NCBI GenBank assembly: GCA_936941155.1
Contig: CAKZJE010000107.1
Location: forward strand, 62,001 to 126,000
DNA: 64,000 bases
Direction of reading: 5' to 3'
Source: an uncultured Methylomonas sp.
GTDB taxonomy: Bacteria; Pseudomonadota; Gammaproteobacteria; Methylococcales; Methylomonadaceae
Shown: positions 59,135 to 64,000 of the stretch, in pieces
Layout: every line of letters begins with the position of its first letter
Position numbering within the stretch: position 1 is the stretch's first letter
Notes under the pieces: generated by a model
Databases searched by the model: none
Told to the model about the DNA's origin: nothing
What the model saw: the letters and a program-made list of their open reading frames with translations, nothing else
Made by a program: the position numbers and the translations under genes

Positions 59135-60148
59135 TTAAAGACTTTCCAAAATATCGGCAATCAATTGCTGCCCTTGATAAATCAAGCCGGAATAAATCTG
59201 CACTAAACTAGCACCTGCGGCTAATTTCTCTTGTGCCTCAGCGGCTGTCAAAATCCCGCCTGCGGCAATAATCGGTAACTTTCCATTTAAAACTTGCGCT
59301 AATTGTGCAACAACATAAGTAGATTTTTCTTTCACTGGCGCACCGCTCAAGCCTCCCGCTTCATTTGCCAACGGATGATTTTTAATCATTTCGCGGTCAA
59401 TCGTGGTATTGGTAGCAATCACGCCATCTATCGCAAATTCTAATAACAAGCCGCCGATATGCGCAATTTCCTCATCGGATAAGTCTGGAGCAATTTTAAC
59501 CACTAGCGGCACATATTTATCATACTGTTTTTGAAGAATTAATTGCTCTTCTTTTAACGCAGATAACAGTTTTTTAATTTCATCGCCTTGCTGCAATTGC
59601 CGCAAATTTTTAGTATTTGGCGAAGAAATATTAATCGTGATATAGCTGGCAACGTCGTAGCTTTTCCGTAAACCAATTAAATAATCTTCCGTTGCCGCTT
59701 CAATCGGCGTATCAAAATTTTTGCCAATATTAATCCCTAAAATACCTTGGTATTGGCATTTTTTCACTTGCGCAATCAAATGATCCACACCTAAATTATT
59801 GAATCCCATGCGATTAATAATCGCTTGATGCTCCGGCACACGAAACAAACGCGGTTTAGGATTGCCCGGTTGTGGACGCGGTGTCACTGTGCCAATTTCT
59901 ACAAAACCAAATCCCAGCGCGGCAAGTGCATCAATATAATCGCCGTTTTTATCTAATCCCGCCGCCAATCCCAGCGAATTTTTAAAATTCAAGCCCATCA
60001 CAGTGACGGGTTTGTCTTTGTGAGAGGGCGCGGTCAATTGCGTGAGTCCGGTTTGGGCTGCGAATTTTAATAATTTGAGCGTCACGTTGTGCGCTGTTTC
60101 GGGATCTAATGAAAATAAAGCGGGGCGAAGGAGTGGATAAAGATTCAT
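59135..60148 (-). CDS. pyrD: Dihydroorotate dehydrogenase (quinone)
   Basis: A class 2, membrane-bound PyrD that oxidises dihydroorotate and reduces quinone. The ATG of [20 protein letters not shown] gives 337 residues, as in E. coli (336); a TTG four codons upstream is open. FMN and substrate motifs: [31 protein letters not shown] with the catalytic Ser, [12 protein letters not shown] and IAAGGI near the end. Confidence 0.97.
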   Translation of the reverse strand: MNLYPLLRPALFSLDPETAHNVTLKLLKFAAQTGLTQLTAPSHKDKPVTVMGLNFKNSLGLAAGLDKNGDYIDALAALGFGFVEIGTVTPRPQPGNPKPRLFRVPEHQAIINRMGFNNLGVDHLIAQVKKCQYQGILGINIGKNFDTPIEAATEDYLIGLRKSYDVASYITINISSPNTKNLRQLQQGDEIKKLLSALKEEQLILQKQYDKYVPLVVKIAPDLSDEEIAHIGGLLLEFAIDGVIATNTTIDREMIKNHPLANEAGGLSGAPVKEKSTYVVAQLAQVLNGKLPIIAAGGILTAAEAQEKLAAGASLVQIYSGLIYQGQQLIADILESL

Positions 60149-60276
60149 AACAGTTTTCAATAGTAATATGTGGACGTAGGTAAACGAGTTTGAAGAGAAA
60201 TAGTTATTAGCGGATGTTACACACTGTAGAGGAAAAATACTAATCGTATAGGAAAGCTATTTCAGATAGACATTCT

Positions 60277-60318
60277 GGAAAATTTTCTAAGACGACCAGT
60301 CGTCTTAAAAAATTTCAG
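60277..60318. repeat. REP-like palindrome, copy 3
   Basis: Core AAGACGACCAGTCGTCTT with outer arms GAAAATTTTCT / AAAAAATTTCAG, related to copies 1, 2 and 4. Confidence 0.8.
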
Positions 60319-60339
60319 CTAAAAAAGGATGATTAATTC

Positions 60340-60635
60340 ACGACTGGCAGTCCTTTTAGGCATAAGTATCTACACAAGATAGCTTGACAGTTTTTATAAT
60401 AAAATCATTGATAATAAAGAGATTTTTGTAGGTTGGGTTAGCGTTATTGAGCGAAGCGAGATAAGCGTAACCCAACATGCAGCCTTAAAATAAACGAACT
60501 TTGTTGGGTTACGCTCTTTTTTCTGACGAAAAAAGTAGCTAACCCAACCTACATATTTCAATATCCAATTGATATATAAATACTTTTTAAACTAAAGATA
60601 TGTAGATAGCTATGCCTTTGAGGACTAACAGTCGT
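60340..60635. repeat. MITE-like element, copy 3 (about 296 bp)
   Basis: Same orientation as copy 1 and very similar throughout, including ATTGATAATAAAGA and the two GTTGGGTTA hairpins; ends ACGACTGGCAGTCC and GGACTAACAGTCGT. Flanked by two REP-like palindromes. Confidence 0.85.
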
Positions 60636-60667
60636 AGCTCTGCATTTTTCTAAATCAAATTTACCAA

Positions 60668-60703
60668 AGTTTTTCAAAACGACCAGTCGTCTTGAAAATT
60701 TTC
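60668..60703. repeat. REP-like palindrome, copy 4
   Basis: AGTTTTTCAAAACGACCAGT-CGTCTTGAAAATTTTC, the same core as copies 1-3. It lies about 50 bases after the thiO stop. Confidence 0.8.
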
Positions 60704-60752
60704 GGAGTTTCGCGGCAATTGACAGAAACTAATCTGTCTTGCGCAACAACCG

Positions 60753-61844
60753 TTATTCGGAACGAGTCAACCGATAAGGCAGCGGGTTGACTTCAGGCAA
60801 GCGTTTTAAAATTAAATCCGCCATCAATTTTGCCGAAGCCGGAGCCATTGTTAAACCATTTCTGAAATGTCCGGCATTAATACTTAAATTTTCAATCTCA
60901 GGATGATTATCTATATAAGGTATACCGTGCTCTGTGCCCGGACGTAAACCCGCCCAATGCGCAATCAGAAAAAAATCTTTTAAGGCAGGAAACAATTCCA
61001 GCGCGAATGATTTGAGCTTGTTTTTTACTTGTTCACTGGTGGATTTATCAAAACCCGCCTCTTCAACCGAGCTACCAACCAAGATTTTACCGTCGCGGCG
61101 CGGAATTAAATAATGGTCATCATCTAATATAATGTGCGAAAGCGTATCCGGTTGCGCTTGAAACAATATCATCTGTCCTCTAATCGGCTTAATTTGCAGT
61201 TTTTGCGACGCTGGGAATAAGTTTTGGGTAAATTCCCCCGTCCACGCTCCCGTTGCAATCACAACGTGATTAACAGAAAACTCGTCCAAATTTGTTTTAA
61301 GCGATTGAATTTTGTTATTTTTTTCTACCAATTCCGTAACAACACAATTTTCAATAAATTCCACACCTTGTTGCAACAGATAAGCTTTTAATGATTTTAA
61401 TAAACGTGGATTACGCGCTTGGGCAATAGTTGGCAACCAAAGTGGTTTTTCAACATTCGTATGAATCTCGGCAAAAAAACTTAAATCTGCCGCTTCAACT
61501 GGAATCTGATTCGTTTTACACCATGTTTTTGCCAATTCGCTGTCAGGGTTTTTGCTAATTAATAAACCGCTTTTTGTCCATTCGGGGTCAAGCCCTGTTT
61601 CTGCAAGTAAATCATTTGCTAATAAAGGATAGTTTTTAATACTCGGAATGACTAATTGCGTAATCGCGTCCGCTTGTCGCCAAGGGTACAGTGGCAACAA
61701 AATTCCCCCGCCCGCCCATGAAGACTCTTGTGCAGAGGCGTTTTTTTCAATCACGGTTACTTTTGCACCCGCCTGTTGGAGTTCTTTTGCGGTTAATAAA
61801 CCAATAATGCCGCCGCCAATGATGGTGATGTCTGTGTTTTTCAT
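60753..61844 (-). CDS. thiO: Glycine oxidase ThiO
   Basis: A 363-residue FAD enzyme that oxidises glycine to iminoglycine for the thiamine thiazole. The Rossmann motif IIGGGIIGLLTAKELQQAG is at the N-terminus, SSWAGGGILLPLYPWR and GAWTGE follow, and the C-terminal LRPGTEHGIPYI and NAGHFRNGLTMAPASAKLMA contain the substrate and FAD contacts. The thiazole genes thiS and thiG are not nearby. Confidence 0.93.
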   Translation of the reverse strand: MKNTDITIIGGGIIGLLTAKELQQAGAKVTVIEKNASAQESSWAGGGILLPLYPWRQADAITQLVIPSIKNYPLLANDLLAETGLDPEWTKSGLLISKNPDSELAKTWCKTNQIPVEAADLSFFAEIHTNVEKPLWLPTIAQARNPRLLKSLKAYLLQQGVEFIENCVVTELVEKNNKIQSLKTNLDEFSVNHVVIATGAWTGEFTQNLFPASQKLQIKPIRGQMILFQAQPDTLSHIILDDDHYLIPRRDGKILVGSSVEEAGFDKSTSEQVKNKLKSFALELFPALKDFFLIAHWAGLRPGTEHGIPYIDNHPEIENLSINAGHFRNGLTMAPASAKLMADLILKRLPEVNPLPYRLTRSE

Positions 61845-61854
61845 AACTTAACTT

Positions 61855-62100
61855 TTAGCTTGGGTGCTTTTGTAGATTTTTGCTCACATACTCTCGCAAT
61901 ACGGCATTTACCAAAGCTTGATAAGCGATATGCTTTTCACTGGCTTGTTTTTTTAAAAATACCAAAATGTCGTCATCCAATTGAAATGTGGCGGTTGTTT
62001 TTTTAGGGCGATAAAATTTGCCCCGAATGCCACCCGTAAAGTCATAATGGTCTGCTAATTCAAAATCATCAAACTTAGCTCTTTCTTCAAGCGTTTTCAT
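61855..62100 (-). CDS. brnA: BrnA-type antitoxin
   Basis: An 81-residue antitoxin with a ribbon-helix-helix type C-terminus (TATFQLDDDILVFLKKQASE) and an N-terminal part rich in Asp and Phe that should bind the toxin. The ATG chosen is preceded by GAGGTTAAAAATT; a longer frame upstream lies within the toxin gene. It overlaps brnT by 14 bases, as is usual for this pair. Confidence 0.82.
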   Translation of the reverse strand: MKTLEERAKFDDFELADHYDFTGGIRGKFYRPKKTTATFQLDDDILVFLKKQASEKHIAYQALVNAVLREYVSKNLQKHPS

Positions 62101-62371
62101 AATTTTTAACCTCGTTTGTATCTGCGTGTCGGGCTGAAATAATTCTAATGATTTCTTCGCCGTTATCAGTGAAAAATAAATTAGCAACAACTAAAATATG
62201 TCCGTGTTGGGTTGCGCCCGTTGTAATCCATCGTTCTTCGCAATAGTTAAAGCGGTGGTCTAATTTTGAAAGTTGAAAAGGATCGTCAAATACCATTTTT
62301 GCCTCTTCAAACGAAACCCCGTGTTTACGTTGATTTAGCTTATTTTTAGTTTCGTCCCACTCAAACTGCAT
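62087..62371 (-). CDS. brnT: BrnT family ribonuclease toxin
   Basis: A 94-residue BrnT. The family pattern is clear: FEWDETKNKLNQRKHGVSFEEA, VFDDPF, RWITTGATQHGHILVVAN and the IRIISARHADTNE ending with Arg and Arg-His. BrnT is an RNase-fold toxin that stops translation and is neutralised by BrnA, which also represses the operon. Toxin first, antitoxin second, is the normal order. Confidence 0.88.
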   Translation of the reverse strand: MQFEWDETKNKLNQRKHGVSFEEAKMVFDDPFQLSKLDHRFNYCEERWITTGATQHGHILVVANLFFTDNGEEIIRIISARHADTNEVKNYENA

Positions 62372-62706
62372 TTAAATAAATCCACATCGTAAATTTAAAA
62401 ACAGGAGTCAAAAAACATGTTTTTGATTCACGTTATTGCATATAAATACCGGCGCGAATTATCGCATTTTTTTGCTTATCAATGCGTAATATAGCCAAGC
62501 AGTCTGTTGTTTTTTTTACACAAATAGTGGTAAAAACCCATGAGTTATATATTACTTATTGAAATAGAAGGGATTAATTATGTTGTAGAAATAGCAGCAA
62601 AACTTGTAAGTGATAAACTATGCTGCTATTATTCGCCTGTAATAAAAGGCTGTGTTGCATAACAGCAAATTGTTTTTAAACAACAAACCTCTTGAGGGGG
62701 AATTCA
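62372..62706. other. Gap upstream of brnT and of the outer-membrane barrel gene
   Basis: About 335 bases. A palindrome GAGTCAAAAAAC-ATG-TTTTTGATTC (62405-62429) lies next to the brnT start and resembles the GGAGTCAAAA core at 44029. The final bases hold the strong ribosome-binding site GAGGGGG of the next gene. No gene is seen. Confidence 0.5.
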
Positions 62707-63597
62707 ATGACATTTCAAAAAACTAAATTAGTGCTGAGCATTGCTACAGCAACTTTAACATTAGCCGGTGCTATGGTTTCTCCACAAGCGTCTGCGGACT
62801 ATTGGAAATGCATAAAAAGCAAAACCAATACTTGTAAACATCACAAACATAAAAAAGTTGTAATCACAAAAACAGTAACTGTTACAGCACCTGCTGCGGC
62901 AGCTTATGACGACAGCGCATTGAAAGCTCAATTAGCTGCTCAAGCTGCTGAAATCAACGCATTGAAAGCTCAACCCGCTCCAGTTGCTCCAGAGCCTGTT
63001 TCCAAAAAAGGCAAAGACAACATGGTATTCTTCCGTGGCGGTTTTGCTCACTCAAATAAAGACCGTAACGGTGTTTCTATCAACAATGCAGTTGCTCTTG
63101 GTGGTGGTTTAGCTGGCGGCGTGGCAGATAAAGATGCTTGGTACATGGGTGCTGGCTTTGATTTTAGCTTAAGCGACGATTTATTCGGCTTATCTAAAGG
63201 CACTGAAGTATTAGCTGAATTGATGTTTGATTATAAAGAGTTTGGTACAGTTCCAGGCAACGCACTTGTTGGAACAGCGGCAGCAAACAACACTCGCTCT
63301 GTTACAGTAAACCAATTCACTTTAGCAGCATCTCCTAAAATTAAATTCTTAAAAGGTCAAGATTTCAGACCTTGGATTCAACCATTAGGTTTCGCATTAC
63401 AAGTAGTAAGTCCTCCAACTGAGTCAATCACTGTATTACAACCAGCAATGATGTTTGGTGTAGGTGCTGACTACAGATTGTGGAACAACATTTATGTAGG
63501 TGCTGATGCACGTTATCACCAAGCAATTGGCGGTACTATGGATGCTGTAAACACTAACGGCTTTACAGCTGGCGGTTATTTAGGTATTGGTTTCTAA
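62707..63597 (+). CDS. Outer-membrane beta-barrel protein with His/Lys-rich N-terminus
   Basis: A 296-residue exported protein. Signal peptide cut near ASA-DYW (residue 30). Residues 31-52 are unusual: two Cys and a cluster CKHHKHKK. Next comes an Ala-rich coiled segment (ALKAQLAAQAAEINALKAQ, about 71-90), then a C-terminal beta-rich domain of alternating strands ending in YLGIGF, the terminal aromatic of outer-membrane barrels. The start ATG has a strong ribosome-binding site (GAGGGGG). Similar proteins are frequent in methylotrophs, from general impression; the role of the metal-binding-like motif is unknown. Confidence 0.75.
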   Translation: MTFQKTKLVLSIATATLTLAGAMVSPQASADYWKCIKSKTNTCKHHKHKKVVITKTVTVTAPAAAAYDDSALKAQLAAQAAEINALKAQPAPVAPEPVSKKGKDNMVFFRGGFAHSNKDRNGVSINNAVALGGGLAGGVADKDAWYMGAGFDFSLSDDLFGLSKGTEVLAELMFDYKEFGTVPGNALVGTAAANNTRSVTVNQFTLAASPKIKFLKGQDFRPWIQPLGFALQVVSPPTESITVLQPAMMFGVGADYRLWNNIYVGADARYHQAIGGTMDAVNTNGFTAGGYLGIGF

Positions 63598-63609
63598 ATC
63601 TGCACGCTT

Positions 63610-63642
63610 AAACCTTCCAGGTTTTTAAAACCTGGAAGGTTT
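63610..63642. repeat. CCTTCCAGG hairpin repeat, copy 2
   Basis: AAACCTTCCAGGTTT-TTA-AAACCTGGAAGGTTT, nearly identical to the copy at 59098. It lies just after the barrel gene and before a true terminator. Confidence 0.75.
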
Positions 63643-63645
63643 GAA

Positions 63646-63684
63646 TAAAAAAGGAGAGTTTATTGCTAAACTCTCCTTTTTTTA
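63646..63684. terminator. Intrinsic terminator of the barrel gene
   Basis: Arms AAAAAAGGAGAGTTT and AAACTCTCCTTTTTTT over a short loop, with T-run on the plus strand and the matching A-run on the other. Confidence 0.9.
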
Positions 63685-63795
63685 TGCCTGCAATATTTCT
63701 GATTTACTTCAAATAACAAGATTGGCATTAGGATTTAAGAATTTACTCGATTAAACAGGTACAATTCTTTTTAAGTTCTATCCATTTTGATTTTT

Positions 63796-64000
63796 ATGAA
63801 AACTCTCTATCCTGAAATCTCCCCTTACACTACTTTTTTCCTAGAATCCAACAGCAATCATCGCGTTTATATTGAAGAAAGCGGCAATCCTGATGGCATT
63901 GCAGTCATTTTTTTACACGGCGGCCCCTGTTCCGGCACAAAACCCGATCATCGACGTTTTTTTAATCCAAAACTTTATCGGATTATCTTAATGGATCAGC
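63796..64000 (+). CDS. pip: Proline iminopeptidase, N-terminal part
   Basis: Starts at an ATG and runs open to the window edge, 68 residues. It begins MKTLYPEISPYTTFFLESN, then VYIEESGNPDGIAVIFLHGG and PCSGTKPDHRRFFNPKLYRI. HGGPCSGT is the oxyanion-side motif of the alpha/beta-hydrolase family S33 proline iminopeptidase, which removes N-terminal proline. The catalytic Ser (GGSWG), Asp and His lie outside. Confidence 0.9.
   Translation, partial: MKTLYPEISPYTTFFLESNSNHRVYIEESGNPDGIAVIFLHGGPCSGTKPDHRRFFNPKLYRIILMDQ

Larger units (their letters stand above)
60149..60752. other. Repeat-filled gap between pyrD and thiO
   Basis: About 600 bases without a gene, the largest in the window. It holds a REP-like palindrome (60277-60318), MITE-like copy 3 (60340-60635) and another REP-like palindrome (60668-60703). 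The stretch from about 60210 (CTAATCGTA ... AAAGCTATTTCAG) resembles the sequence before the REP-like copy at 49366. Confidence 0.8.

Noticed and set aside
50951-60703. CRISPR array or insertion sequence
   Set aside because: Repeats are dispersed, palindromic and without regular spacers, and there is no cas or transposase gene.

Overview
The window is a chromosomal segment of an AT-rich gammaproteobacterium. The ribosomal superoperons and the hemA / TPR-lolB-ispE-tRNA-Gln-prs-rplY-pth neighbourhood place it in that class. The adjacent pqqD and pqqE genes (PQQ cofactor) and general protein resemblance suggest a methylotroph of the Methylococcales, but no methane or methanol oxidation gene is present, so that assignment is an inference. 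There is no prophage, no transposase and no CRISPR array.

Layout. 1-3.9 kb: small accessory genes (a Uma2 C-terminus cut by the window edge, two lipoproteins, a zinc-ribbon membrane protein, a STAS protein), then rpe and fdxA. 3.9-33.5 kb, all on the minus strand: the transcription and translation core, read in the order secE-nusG, rplK-rplA, rplJ-rplL-rpoB-rpoC, rpsL-rpsG-fusA-tuf running straight into the S10, spc and alpha operons, ending at rplQ. Well-formed sigma70 promoters are visible before rpsL, before rpsM, before the tRNA-Tyr/Gly/Thr cluster and before tRNA-Trp-secE. A second tuf gene, usual between tRNA-Thr and tRNA-Trp/secE, is missing. 34-39.3 kb, minus strand: pth, rplY, prs, tRNA-Gln, ispE, lolB and a TPR lipoprotein.

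At about 39.3 kb gene direction switches to mostly plus: hemA-prfA-prmC, two different zinc-metallopeptidase genes side by side, then a minus-strand group of small membrane proteins, then pcnB-folK-panB. pcnB has no ATG, GTG or TTG start and appears to begin at AUU, as E. coli pcnB does. From 49 to 64 kb the genes are loosely packed (pqqDE, dbpA, a CAP-domain protein, an MFS transporter, moaB, a DUF423 protein, yjbQ, dsbB, pyrD, thiO, the brnT-brnA toxin-antitoxin pair, an outer-membrane barrel protein, the start of a proline iminopeptidase).

The gaps in the right half are full of palindromic DNA: three copies of a roughly 297-bp MITE-like element with long terminal inverted repeats and two internal hairpins, a 33-bp palindrome that looks like its two ends joined, four copies of a REP-like palindrome, and several other hairpin families. 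One gap (58.2-58.5 kb) instead holds four DnaA-box sequences beside an AT-rich stretch, directly upstream of a gene whose central part resembles phage replisome-organiser proteins. This is the most unusual locus here: a candidate origin or DnaA-responsive site.
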